A DNA stretch of 64,000 nucleotides from Clarkia xantiana subsp. parviflora (lineage: Eukaryota > Streptophyta > Magnoliopsida > Myrtales > Onagraceae), in contig JAPTYO010000007.1 of the NCBI GenBank assembly GCA_036873135.1, positions 62,916,383 to 62,980,382 of the forward strand, in the 5' to 3' direction. The notes beneath the pieces are model-generated. The model was not told where the DNA came from, searched no databases, and saw only the letters and a list, made by a program, of their open reading frames with translations. Positions 1-10,455 of this stretch are shown piece by piece; positions within the stretch are counted from its first letter, which is position 1, and each line of letters begins with the position of its first letter. Position numbers and translations under genes: made by a program.

Positions 1-454
1 TGTAATAAATGTACCCTATTTATAGCTAAACTAGGCCCTAAAAATTAGGAAGGGCTATGCTACAACCTGTGAAATTTGTTGTGAAATTTCCCTAAAAGTG
101 ATATAGGGTCCCATCAAGAACCAATACATTTGTTCATTTACTTTCTCTTTCTTACTTTCTATTGAAATTTCACAAGAAATTTCACATTTTAAAGATTTTC
201 TCAATTAGGAAAGCAATATTTGCCTCAATATACACCTAAAATTCCGAAAATTATATATATATATATATATATATTTATTTATGAATATTACCATAAATAT
301 ATAATATATATTTTCTGAATATTACATAGTATTTAATGCATATCTACTGTCCTAATTTAAGCTAAACCTATTTTAGCAACCCCATGACCTTCCATATTTA
401 GATATTTTTAACATGTTACATACGTGTCGCGCGTACAAAATTTAGGTGTTTATA
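1..454 (-). repeat. 3' LTR of TE1 (partial)
   Basis: This aligns with 6610-6924 from the TATTTATAGC block through an (AT)n tract to the terminal TTTATA/TTTACA. The minus-strand TATAAATA box lies at 17-24. Unlike the other LTR it carries a 152-bp insertion at 51-202. The remaining R/U5 part lies left of the window. Confidence 0.8.
51..202. mobile_element. 152-bp MITE-like insertion in the TE1 3' LTR
   Basis: The block is absent from the partner LTR, where AATTAGGA is single (near 6651). Here AATTAGGA occurs at 43-50 and again at 203-210, an 8-bp target duplication of the hAT kind. Near both ends lie inverted copies of TGTGAAATTT-TTGTGAAATTTC (about 77-100 and 163-187), but the outermost bases do not match as terminal inverted repeats. 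A small non-autonomous DNA element is the best call and its family is unknown. Confidence 0.65.
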
Positions 455-470
455 GTTTGCCCCTCTTTGG
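455..470 (-). other. Polypurine tract of TE1
   Basis: On the minus strand CCAAAGAGGGGCAAAC directly precedes the LTR start TATAAACACC. This is the expected plus-strand primer position and sets the orientation of TE1. Confidence 0.7.
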
Positions 471-699
471 GCGGACTCCCGTAGAACGCATTCGAGGAGG
501 TTTGTCCAAAGACGAGTAAACACTAATTTTGGTTAGGAAGTATATCTTCTTCCGTCTTCAAGTCTCCAAGGTAGCCTTTGAATTTATTAACGATGCGAAA
601 AAAGTTAAACTTCTGTTGGCGATGCCTCTGTTGACAGGGCCTCCATTGGTAGCGCAGAAAAGTAAAGCCTCGGTCGGCGGTGCACCTGTTGGCGGTGCC

Positions 700-1195
700 T
701 CCGTTGGTGTGCGGAAAATAGAACCTTCGTCGGCGGTGCCCCTATTGGCGGTGCCTCCATTGGTAGCGCAGAAAATAGAACCTCCGTCGGCGGTGCCCCT
801 GTTGGCGGTGCCTCCATTGGTCGTGCAGAAAATAGAACCTCCGTCGGCGGTGCCCCTGTTGGCGGTGCCTCCATTGGTAGTGCAGAAAATAGAACCTCCG
901 TCGGCGGTGCCCCTGTTGGCGGTGCCTCCATTGTTAGTGCAGAAAATAGAACCTCCGTCGGCGGTGCCCCTGTTGGCGGTGCCTCCATTGGTAGTACAGA
1001 AAGTAAAGCCTCCAGTGGCGTGCAGAAAAGTAAAACCTCGGTCGGCGGTGCCCCTATTGGCGGTGCCTCCATTGGCGGTGCAGAAAGTAAAGTCTCCAGT
1101 GGCGTGCAGAAAAGTAAAGCCTCCAGTGACGTGCAGAAAAGTAAAGTCTCCAGTGGCATGCGGAAAAGTAAAGCCTCCAGTGGCGTGACTTGCGA
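700..1195. repeat. 57-bp tandem repeat grading into a 30-bp repeat
   Basis: CCTCCGTCGG recurs at 781, 838, 895 and 952, giving an exact 57-bp period. From about 1000 a shorter 30-bp unit (AGTGGCGTGCAGAAAAGTAA) takes over. Both periods are multiples of three, so the array is open in several frames (plus-strand reading 529-1188, minus-strand reading 605-1159). These readings follow from the period and are not good evidence of a protein. Confidence 0.85.
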
Positions 1196-1230
1196 AGGCT
1201 GAATACTAAGGCTTCGTTCGTCGGGGGTGA

Positions 1231-1640
1231 CTCTCAGAAAGCTGGAAAACTTCAGATCCTGATTGTCGGTTGTGACTTGTAGGAATAGACAGTAACAGTC
1301 CTACTCATCCTTTGTGTGATGACTTGCGAGAGCAGACTGTAACTGTCCTGCTTGCCGTGAAGTTTACTCGTAGGAACAGACTGTAACAGTCCTACTCATC
1401 CTTGAATGGTGACTTGCGAGAGCAGACTGTAACCGTCCCGCTTGCCGTGAAGTTGACTCGTAGGAACAGACTGTAACAGTCCTACTCATCCTTGAATGGT
1501 GACTTGCGAGAGCAGACTGTAACCGTCCTGCCTGTCATGAAGTTGACTCGTACGAACAGATTGTAACAGTCCTACTCATCCTTGAATGGTGACTTGCGAG
1601 AGCAGACTGTAACCGTCGCGCTTGACTTTGAAGACGCTGT
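1231..1640. repeat. 90-bp tandem repeat array
   Basis: GACTTGCGAGAGCAGACTG starts at 1321, 1411, 1501 and 1591, an exact 90-bp period with few substitutions. A degenerate leading unit begins near 1260. Each unit holds two related half-motifs, AGCAGACTGTAAC and GAACAGACTGTAAC. It lies in the 3' part of TE1 as read on the minus strand. Confidence 0.9.
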
Positions 1641-1649
1641 ATCGTAGAA

Positions 1650-2670
1650 AATACGCATGCGTATGAATGTTTGTCCCTAATTTTTTCCTAAACTGCGCAT
1701 GGTGCGACAACTTAGCGGGATCTCTCTCTTTGTTTTGTTTTGTTTTGTTTTTTTTTTTTTTTCTGTTTTTTTGAGAATTTCTATTTTTTCTCTCCTTTTG
1801 CCACGGTCGATTGAGAGATATCCGACTGTGCCCCTCGGTTTTTTATTTTCTCTCCTTTTGCCATGATTGCAATTTATGAACTTGCAACCATGCCTCTCAT
1901 TTCCTGATTTTGCCTAGGTCGCCCTTTCGGATTTTCAACCTAGCGGAATTACTCTTTTTTGTAGTAGCCAATTGCTGGGTAGCTGTAACCCGTTCTTTAT
2001 TTCCGCCTCGATGCTGGAGTATTTGTAGCGTTTGGAGGGTGGCTTTGACCCTTTTCTCACCGTCTTCAATGTTGCGGGAGCTCTTTTGATTGTAGCCATT
2101 TGGAGGGTGGCTGTGGCCCTTTATTCCTCGTCTCTGATCCAGGAAACACTCTTTGTATGTAACCATTTTGAGGGTGGTTGTGGCCCTTTCACTTAATACC
2201 TACCATCGATGTTCTGGGAGCGCTCTTTTGATTGTAGTCGTTTAGAGGGACGACTGTGACCCTTTCTTTTATTTTCCCGCCCTTACCGGGTTCGCGGGAT
2301 CACTCTTTTTGTGTAGCCATTTTAAGGGTGGCTGTGGCCCTTTTTTATTCTCCTGCCCTCACAGGGTTCGTGGGGTCAATCTTTTTTCTGTAGCCTTTTG
2401 GAGGGTGGTTGTGGACCTTTCACTTATTTCCCGTTTTTGATGTTGCGGGAGTGCCCTTTATCCGTAGCCATTTGAAGGGTGGCTGTGGCCCTTTTTTTGT
2501 AGTCGTTTTGGGGGTGACTGTGACCCTTTTTATTTGTAGTTGATTTAGGGACAACTGTGACCCTTTTATTTCTTCAATGCTCTCACAAGAATTGTGTGAA
2601 CACTCTCTTTATTTTTTTGTAGCCAATTAAAGGGCGGTTGTGACCCTAAAGAAAAATGATTTTTTTTTGC
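1650..2670. repeat. Degenerate modules built on GTAGCCATTTxGAGGGTGGCTGTGGCCC
   Basis: At least nine diverged copies of a GTAGCC...AGGGTGGCTGTGGCCCTTT module occur between 1960 and 2660, at spacings of about 60 to 130 bp. T-rich runs separate them, including a long T tract at 1749-1762. No gene is visible. Confidence 0.7.
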
Positions 2671-5508
2671 TCTTTTTTTTTACTTTTATTTGGTTTCTTT
2701 TTTGAAAAAGAAAATTTAACGAAAATAATCAATAATAATTATGTACATGCCCCTAATGGCAAATTGAAAAATTTTAGTTCAAAACATCTTCTTGAGAAGG
2801 ACTCAGGTGATTGAGTCAAAATATATTGGTCGTGTCGACGCCCTGAATTAACCCTACAACAATGGATGACATAGGCAATGATTTCTTCTCTCGGCTTCTC
2901 AAGTGCCCCGGCTATTGCTCAATCTCATCTGGGGAAGCCCCACAGTTAGCACTGATGAGTTTAGACTTCGCCGCATGACGAATGTATGACTCGGTTGAGG
3001 ATCACACATGGATGAAGTGGAGTAGTCCGCATTGGGGCACAGATATTGCGCGAGATAAATTCGGCAGCTGACACAAGAATGGTTGGCGACCAAAGGGTCG
3101 TGCACGAGATGTGCTCTTCAGAGGCTTTTATTTGGATGATCATCCGAGCTGCACAATGAGTAAGGAAAAAACTCAAATTTTGGGGAGAAAATTGATGACA
3201 ATTTCTCTTACCTGGGTGCCCGACATCTTTAATGGAAATTTGCTCCATATGTGAATGGACCTGCTGCATGTTCCGACTTTTTTCTCCATCTGGCGGTTGT
3301 GCTCGATCTGAACAAAAGATGTCATTTGGTTACCACTGACCGGGTTAGACCTCACCGTAAGACGGATGTATAGCTTGGTTCGGGGACACGTATGAATTCC
3401 AAAAATGGTAGGTGGAATTTCGGTACGTAAGTTCTTTGGAGATGTCACGTCTCATGTGATTACGACCTCGTCGAAGTGGTCGTCTGATCTGTAAAAAGAG
3501 TAGGGACACTCAAATCTCAAGGAAAAAATCAAGTACAATTTATCGCACCTGAGCGTTGGATATCCCGAGTGCGCAATTTGATCTCCGTGCAACCCGATGG
3601 CCGCATGTTCTTTTTACGTTGCCCCATTTGACCATCAGAACTTATACGTACAGGATACCTAACCAAGGGTACCTGCGAAGAGTGAATGAAAAAATCAATG
3701 TAGAGAATATGAGAAATCATGCATGATTTTTTTAAAACTCTAATGTCATTAATTTCATAATTTTGATTACTTTTTTTTTTTTAAAATCAAAATTTACGAT
3801 CTAAGGTTTTTGCACAATCATGGCATTCAATGAGCTCGTTGAGTGCATTATCTGGCTCGAACGCAGGTCAGATGTTCACAACGAAGTTTTTTTCAAAAAT
3901 GTTTTCTCGTCCTTTGTTTAAAATTGAATAGTCGCACTCAACGGCACAGTTAAACTATTTTCTCAAAAAATAGAATCAAATCTCTTTTTTTTAAAACGCT
4001 AGCTTATGCGAAGGTTGAAATGAAGATCTTGTCGAAAAAGTGTAATACACCTCGGATAAAAAATGAATGACACTTTGAGTTTTTTTTAATGCTCATGCAT
4101 GCTCGAAAGTTAAAGTTCAACTGTTAAAAAAGTTACAACTTACAACCAGTTTACCTGAATGATACATATATACAAAATGAAAAATCCAGGTAAAGTTTTT
4201 TTTATAAAAAGAAATGCAAATGCAATGCATATTTGGAATTAAAAGCTCTACAACTAAGAAGAGATTTACAATCTATCTAAAAAATGTTTTTCCTAAAACA
4301 ATGCCTATGAGATGTACATGAGGTGAAAGTTGTACATTTGAGAAAACTTACAAGCTACTTGAATTTTTCGTTTTTTTTTTTAATGAGGGAAAAAAAATCA
4401 ATGCATCCTAGTTGCTCAAAATTGAAAAAAACAAGTGAAAAGTTTTTTTTTTAAAAAATGCATATGAGATGCACAAAACTAAATACAATATGCAAAATTA
4501 AAAAAAATAAAAGTTCTACAACTAAGAAAAATTACAATTTACCTGAAAAGTTTTTTTTCGAAAATAATGCATATGAGATGCACATCTTTAAAAAAAATCA
4601 GGTAAAAGGTTTTTTAAACAAAGAGCCCTAAAACTAAGAGAGCTTACAATTTATCTAATTTTTTTTTTAAAAAAAAATTAATGCATACTGGATGCATCAG
4701 GTAAAAAGTTTTTGAAATGATGCATATGGAATGCACGTTCGAAATTAGAAGCTCTAATAGCTAAAGGGGAATTAAAATTTCCAAAAATGTTTTTTTTAAC
4801 AACGCATGTATGATGCACTAAAAAATTACAACTTACCTGAAGAGGTTTTTTAAAATAATGCGTATGAAACGCAATGTTGAAATTATAAATTCAGGTAAGA
4901 GTTTCTTTAAAAAAAAACAATGCATACGAAATGCATGTTTGAAAATAAAAATTCTACAACTAAATGACTAGCTACTTAGCTGAAAAAGTTTTTTTTTTTG
5001 TTTTTTTTTGTTTTTTTTTTTTAAATGCAATGAGATGAATGCATGAGAAATAAAAGCTATACAAACAGTTGTATGATAACATTTACAACAAAAAAACAGA
5101 TCATGTTAGGGGGGGGGGGTAAAAAAAATGTGTGGCTTTGCTCTACAAGGTAGGTTCCACTGATAGGTTCCCGACAAGGTGGTTTCCTCACCACATCATA
5201 GGGATCATAAGACCTTCACAATCGAGTAGAGTTTTTCCGAGCCGTACCGGCGGCCCAGCCGCTCCGACCGTACCGTACTAAACCTCCGGGGTTCCTAGTC
5301 GCCCTGGGCTTTAGGCGTTTTGGAGATTATTCTAAAGTGGGTGTGTGCGAATTCAAATAATGGCACAAAAAAGAAAAATGTTAGTTGTAACTCTAAAAAT
5401 ATTTACCTGTCACACAAAAAAAAAAAGTTAGAATGACGAAGATAATAAAATATAAAAACTCAAAAAACATGGCAATAAGCGAATATAATGAGCTCGAACC
5501 CTTTAATA
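2671..5508. other. AT-rich internal region of TE1, no gene seen
   Basis: The region 2830-3720 has mixed composition and holds two diverged copies of a block (near 2960 and 3350: GACTTCGCCGCATGACG-like against GACCTCACCGTAAGACG-like). From 4140 to 5040 a very degenerate tandem repeat of roughly 100 bp recurs, marked by AATGCATATGAGATGCAC and a T/A run. A G10 run sits near 5110. No retroviral domain could be read in any frame. Confidence 0.6.
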
Positions 5509-5530
5509 GTCCCCAGGAGAGTCGCCAAAT
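5509..5530 (-). other. Primer binding site of TE1, Ogre/tRNA-Arg type
   Basis: On the minus strand, immediately after the LTR end CCGACA, the sequence reads ATTTGGCGACTCTCCTGGGG. From memory this matches the PBS described for Ogre-type Tat elements (tRNA-Arg). I did not check the complementarity against a tRNA sequence. Confidence 0.6.
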
Positions 5531-5924
5531 TGTCGGACCTAAAATCTGACCTAAGGCGATTAAATGTTTTGAAAACGTTGGATCCTTGAAAGAGTCGCCA
5601 CTAGTTAATTATAAGGCCAACTAGAATTCTAAATTACCTAAGTGAATAACGAATTAAACACCTAGGTATAAAATCGGTCTACGATCAGAAATTCAAGTTC
5701 GGGGGTTCCATTACGAATAAAATATATATTTTTTAATTAGGCCCTTTCGGTACTCAATTCACTTATTTGCCAATTTTATCTTTAATTTCCTACCCGAAAT
5801 AATCTAACATCAACTATTTTCATTTTATTAATTAACAACTACAAAATGAAACTAAACTAGTAAACTTATAAAAAAAAATTAGAAAGTGTGTAAAATGAAT
5901 AAAATAATAGGAAAAAGATATGAT

Positions 5925-6538
5925 TTACCTGCACTTGTGAAATAGCGTCTTTGGCTTTACCAGAGTGCAGTCGTCTTTATTATCGTCTACAACAGAGCAG
6001 AGGATGAGGCGGCTCGATTCCAACATGGTCATGGATGGCCGATCGCTACGACGAAGACTAGGGAGGATCAAAACAGCGAGTGGATGGCAATAACATTGAT
6101 CGGAGATGACATCGAGGTTGGGACGACTGGGAACGAGGTCGGGCACGGTAATTCCAGTCGAGTTGGAGCGTGGAGGGTGGATTCGTGACGGCGGAGCTCC
6201 GGTCCGGTCAGGCGGTGGATAACGACGTGGTGAGCCGGTGGTGACGACTCCGACGAAGGGCAGCGCTGGGCGGAGCTCCGGCGATCGGCAGCGGCAGACA
6301 GTAGCTGTGGAGAGTGATGGTGCTGCAGGTCTGGCCATGGAGGTCGCCGGCGAGAGGAGGAGCTTCGAAGGAGCGTTCCGGTGGGTGGTCGAGGATTGCG
6401 TGAGGCGGAGCTGTGGTCGTCGTCGAGGTGGATGGTTGGAGTGTGGCTGCTGTTGGAGGTCACCAGGGAAGATGGATGGGAAGGCACGGGAGGAAGAAGA
6501 AAGGAAAAAAAAAAAAAGTAATAATAATTACAAAGCAC
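5925..6538 (-). other. GC-rich open block inside the TE1 LTR
   Basis: Two overlapping minus-strand readings (5925-6338, 137 codons; 6068-6538, 156 codons) encode Ser/Pro/Arg-rich polypeptides with no domain I recognise. The composition is much more GC-rich than the rest of TE1. It lies just downstream of the LTR TATA box, where a transcript leader would be. It could be a captured 5' exon of a plant gene or only biased leader DNA. The other LTR copy lacks this part because it is cut by the window, so conservation cannot be tested here. Confidence 0.35.
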
Positions 6539-6618
6539 AAAAAGACGAAATTACACGGATTTCGAGATCTGATAGTAATATTATTGATGGTTCTCTTTTT
6601 ACATGTAACAAAGGACCC

Positions 6619-6626
6619 TATTTATA
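6619..6626 (-). promoter_or_regulatory. TATA box of the TE1 5' LTR
   Basis: The minus strand reads GCTATAAATAGGGTCC, a typical plant TATA context in an LTR U3. The same box is kept at 24-17 in the other LTR. Confidence 0.6.
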
Positions 6627-6687
6627 GCTAAACTAGGCCCCACAAATTAGGAAAGCAATATTTGCCTCAATATACACCTAAAATTCC

Positions 6688-6718
<31 letters not shown>

Positions 6719-6924
6719 TTATGAATATTACCATAAATATATAATATATATTTTCTGAATATTACATAGTATTTAATGCATATCTACTGTCCTAATTTAA
6801 GCTAAACCTATTTTAGCAACCCCAAGACCTTCCATATTTAGATATTTCCTTTTTTAAACGCGTTACACATAACATTTTTAACATGTTACATACGTGTCGC
6901 GTGTACTAAAATTAGATGTTTACA

Positions 6925-7202
6925 CCACTTACCTTGGAGGTGCCAAATTGCTTTGAGCAATTACCCCAGAGATCCATCCCTGCGAGGAATCGACAAGAGG
7001 CTTTGCTGTGGAGACCATTCAATGTAGGCGATACCTTAACAAAAATCCTTACAGGATCCGTCTGGCGGACCGTGAACTCCCCTCAAGATCTTGGGTCTAC
7101 GGAAAGCAAGAACTGGTATGTGTCTCTATTCCGCTGCGTAATTAGTTTACCCGGGCATGTACAAGTGTTTTTGTCTGTAGTCACTATCCTCAATATCCTT
7201 TA
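6925..7202 (+). repeat. 5' LTR of TE2, 3' portion only
   Basis: This matches the last 280 bp of the copia LTRs at 26663-27250, 28938-29499 and 35966-36529 (shared AGGTGCCAAATT, GTGGAGACCATT, CTTACAGGA, ACTCCC-TCAAGAT and TCCGCTGCGTAATTAG). It ends next to the PBS. TE1 appears to have split this LTR. Confidence 0.8.
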
Positions 7203-7203
7203 G

Positions 7204-7215
7204 TGGTATCAGAGC
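7204..7215 (+). other. Primer binding site of TE2 (initiator tRNA-Met)
   Basis: TGGTATCAGAGC directly after the LTR is the classic plant PBS complementary to the 3' end of initiator tRNA-Met. Confidence 0.9.
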
Positions 7216-7681
7216 CTGTGTTAGGATTTCATGATTTTATAAAATTGGTGGTTGAAGTTTTTGATAAAACTGATATTCATGAAATTGAGTGTTTCGATTG
7301 TCATGATTTTAAAGAAAAACGTGATCTTTATCAAAAATAAATATTGGATTATTGATCTTAGTAAAATTTGATCTTGAAATTTGACCACTAGCCCTATTCT
7401 AAGGTTTCGGCCGAACCATGCATAGGAATTACAAAGTAAAATTTCTAATTTCTTAGACCCCAAGTTACCTAGTTTTGCCCGAAACTTTAAAAAATTTTAA
7501 TTAAAGTTTTGTTGGCCGAAATTGTTAGATTAATTAGGCCACAATTAGGGCTAGATTAACATGATAATTGTGATATTAACGATCGATATATTCAAGCACA
7601 ATATTAGGAATGTTAGATATTATTGATAGATATTAGTAGCTTAAAGATTGAGAAAATATATTGTTGATGGATTTATATCCC

Positions 7682-7730
<49 letters not shown>

Positions 7731-8879
7731 TGTTCAAATATTGGAAATTATATCTATAATTAATATTACTTGGTGGCTAAGTTAAGTTTTTATTGGATTT
7801 TAAAACCCTACTTAGCCCACAAGTGAGTATTTCTGCCAAACCCTATAGGGTACTGGGCCGGTTCAATTTGCACATCCGGGTCGGGTCAACTGATCTGGAA
7901 GACCATGGGAACCCGAACCGAGTCGACCAAACCGAACCGGGTCGGGTTCCACGGGTCCAACCGGAGCGGGTCAACCAATCCAGGTTTTCTCAATCGGCCC
8001 GACCCATCCGGGTCGGGTCGGACCGCGTAACTAATGGGTCGAACCAAACCGACCCGGTTTGTGTGAAGAACCGAACCGAATTCCTATTTTACCGAACCGG
8101 ACAGGTCTGACCAGTTCAACGGACCGGATCGGTCAGATCGAATTGACGTGAACCGACTTTTTTGGTCGGACCGACCCGAGTCAACTGAAAATAGGATGGT
8201 CAAATTTTAAAATCCAAATGTTTTCGAAATTTAAAAATACCTACAGTGCCAACTGGTTTGAAATTTTCACGTTTTAATCAAACTTGATGCCTAGTTTCGA
8301 TTATGGGGATGGATCTCAGATATGCATGCTTTTGGGATTGAGTCATTTAGTGGGCTGAATTGCAATTGCTATATTAATTGATATTATTGCATGATTATAA
8401 TTTCGTCTTGACTATGTCAAGCTAGCTGGATACCGCATGTTGTGTGCAGAGCCCTGAATTTCAATTAATGAGTTGCGCACTAGGATAGACAAGCTATGAT
8501 GGTTGTTATTGCATAAAATCCATGTCTAGAAGTTCACATTATTTATTGTTTGCATGAATTGCAAGTCAGCCCCAAATGTTTAAAATAAAAAATATGTTGC
8601 CAAATATGCATGTTTGTTAAGGAGTGATCACGCATGATGTATATGCATGAATGTGGAGGATGTAGCTGCATGTGATAATTTACTTGAGTAGTAGAATTAT
8701 ATATGCTAGCAGGAGTTCCCCGGAACATTAGACGCGTGACGCGTATGCATGATGATTGGATTGTTTCTTGGATGTGGCTGCGTATGATAATTTACTTGTG
8801 TAGTAGAATTGTGTATACTTGCATGAAATCCTCAAAACGTTTTAAAAGGGCCTTGGGAAATGTACGGTCGGGTCTATGT
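7216..8879 (+). other. Long untranslated leader of TE2
   Basis: This 1.66-kb AT-rich leader is collinear with the TE6 leader (29513-31348) and, reversed, with TE5 (58760-61090) and TE4 (25255-25905). It has an (AT)n run near 7685-7720, a block rich in AACCGGGTCGG motifs at 7850-8170, and no credible coding. It ends abruptly at a deletion junction near 8879, where the sequence jumps to the integrase-RT linker. Confidence 0.75.
7850..8170. repeat. CCGGTT/GGGTCGG-rich block in the copia leader
   Basis: About 320 bp of irregular AACCGAACCGGGTCGGGT-like words in an AT-rich leader. The same block occurs at 30090-30415 (TE6) and inverted at 59690-60005 (TE5), so it is a family feature. It is open in one frame (7793-8110) only because the words avoid stop codons. 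Confidence 0.75.
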
Positions 8880-9553
8880 TAGGTCTCACTTACTTCGAGT
8901 GGCATATTTGAGGCGACAACACGAATAAATGACATGGTAAATGAGAATGGAGGCATTTTCATAATAAATCCAGTGGACGTATCTAATCCGACCACGCAGA
9001 TCACTGTTGCTGCAAGTGCGAATCAAGTAGAACCAAATCATAACGTTGCTGAACCAAAGGATGAGAACCCTATAATGCCTCCACTACCTGTTGGAAATAG
9101 TGAGAGTGGGACAACTGACTTGGTTCCGGTCCTAGTAACCATGGAATTTATCTCGGAGGTAGAATCCCTAGATAATAGGTCGTCCAAGATAATTTGTAGG
9201 TGAAGGTTCAAACAACGCCCTTGTTCCCAGTGGGAGTGTTTTTCTGAGTGGGAGTGTAGTTCAAATTCAAGATGGGAATATTGAGCCTAGACGTAGTCAA
9301 AGGCACTAAACTTCTCATAAGAAGTATCCCATCGAGAAGGGTGAATTGTTCACTCTGACTTCGGTTGATAAATCGGTGACGGTTAAACAAGCGTTGGAAA
9401 GACCTCAAGCCAAGGAATGGAGGAAAGCAATGGAGGAAGAGATCTCCTCTATGAAAGCCAATTCAGTGTGGTCGTTAGTTGATTTTCCTACTAACCTCAT
9501 AGCAATAGGGGCTAAGTGGGTTCTGAAATTGAAACTCACTACTGATTTAAACG
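8880..9553 (+). pseudogene. TE2 pol fragment: integrase-RT linker and RT N-terminus
   Basis: The reading at 8934-9203 (ENGGIFIINPVDVSNPTTQ) is homologous to the TE6 linker at 33409 onward. A second frame at 9346-9553 gives QALERPQAKEWRKAMEEEI followed by NSVWSLVDFP and GAKWVLKLKL, the N-terminal signature of copia reverse transcriptase. A stop and a frame change separate them. Gag, protease and nearly all of integrase are missing upstream through the deletion at 8879. The RT reading stops at the TE3 insertion and continues at 19018. A dead copy. Confidence 0.8.
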
Positions 9554-9558
9554 TTTAG

Positions 9559-10455
9559 TGTTGGATATACGCCCAAGATATTAGAATTTGGGCCCTATAA
9601 TTAGGCCACATTCGACTATAATTCGAAACTACAGGAAACAGACACCCCGAAACCCAAGGACTCACTCTTGGACAAAAATACGGATCGGACGGGAAATCCC
9701 ACCTGAACCAAAGCGCACCGAGTATCGAAAAGCACTCGGTATACCTCGAGTGCCCAAAAAAAAGCACTTGGGGAACACCGTGTGTTGCATAGCACACAAG
9801 GTATCTGAGAGCTATACAGCTCTTGGGACACCCGAGCGCTATACAACGCTCGTGTGAGTACCAAGTGACATATGACACTTGGTATCCCGAGTGCTATAAA
9901 GCGCTCGGTGACCAAGTGCTTGGCACTTGGCTACCAAGTGCTTAATGCACTTGGCTGCCAAGTGCTATCCAACACTCGGCCACCGAGTGCTATAGAAACC
10001 CGGTATATACTAGGTGTCACACCCAAGTATTGTAACCCCATCTGTAGTACTCCGGGTCAGGTACCCCTTTCCCGGACACTCGCCAATATTCGTCCGAGAC
10101 TAGCCCTTAGAGGCCATTTTCGAACACTTAACTATATTAAACTCATATGTGATCAGACATGGTCAAATCCACTATATTTACGGTCAATACCGATTTATAT
10201 TACAAAACGGCCATAACCTTACCGGAAAAGCACCGGAATCAGAGCGGTTCTATAGGAACTCTATAAATAGAGCTCTCCATCCCTCATTTGAAGGTAATCA
10301 ATCTATCTATAAGCTTACTTTCTCTCTCTAAGCCCAAATTCATTTAAGCGTCGGAGTGGGCTTACCGGGAACCCCCAGTGCCCATTTGCAGGTACAAGAG
10401 AGGAAAGAAGTGGGAACTCGAAAAAAAAGCCCCACGAAGAGACCGTGTGCAAACA
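9559..10455 (+). repeat. 5' LTR of TE3
   Basis: 897 bp. U3 is packed with short inverted words (CACTCGG, CCGAGTGC, CACTTGG, CCAAGTGC) between about 9715 and 10000. A TATAAATA box is at 10262-10269. It ends immediately before the TTGGCGTCGTT primer site. Confidence 0.85.
10262..10269 (+). promoter_or_regulatory. TATA box of the TE3 5' LTR
   Basis: GGAACTCTATAAATAGAGCTC, kept in the 3' LTR at 18824-18831. The box sits inside a near-palindrome (GAGCTC/GAACTC). Confidence 0.6.

Larger units (their letters stand above)
1..6924 (-). mobile_element. TE1: Tat/Ogre-like LTR retrotransposon without gag-pol, 3' LTR cut by the window edge
   Basis: The sequences at 1-454 and 6610-6924 are homologous (from the TATTTATAGCTAAACTAGG block to the end) and bracket about 5.1 kb. 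Reading the minus strand, the right copy starts TGTAAACATCT and ends CCGACA at 5531, followed by a TTTGGCGACTCTCCTGGGG primer site. The left copy is preceded by a CCAAAGAGGGGCAAAC purine tract. This fixes the orientation as minus. TTGGCGACTC sites are what I know from Ogre/Tat elements, said to be primed by tRNA-Arg. The inside has only tandem repeats and AT-rich DNA and no recognisable gag, RT or integrase, so the element must have depended on a relative. It appears to sit inside the 5' LTR of TE2. The left target site is outside the window, so no duplication can be checked. Confidence 0.8.
5531..6924 (-). repeat. 5' LTR of TE1 (1394 bp)
   Basis: The borders on the minus strand are TGTAAACATC and CCGACA, next to the PBS. 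U3 is AT-rich with an (AT)n run near 6700. A TATAAATA box is at 6626-6619. The R/U5 part holds an unusual GC-rich, purine/pyrimidine-biased block at about 5925-6500. The plus-strand right flank CCACT (6925-6929) would be half of the target duplication. Confidence 0.8.

Noticed and set aside
529..1188. 219-codon and opposing 184-codon open readings as Pro/Leu-rich proteins
   Set aside because: They come from 57-bp and 30-bp tandem units that are multiples of three, so both strands stay open. No start context or domain supports a protein.
1231..1640. Evenly spaced repeats as a CRISPR-like array
   Set aside because: Units are 90 bp with no variable spacers, and the context is plant retrotransposon DNA. 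The same holds for the 56- and 87-bp arrays.
7793..8110. 105-codon reading in the copia leader
   Set aside because: Made of CCGGTT-type words. Copies in TE5 and TE6 do not preserve the frame, so it is not coding.
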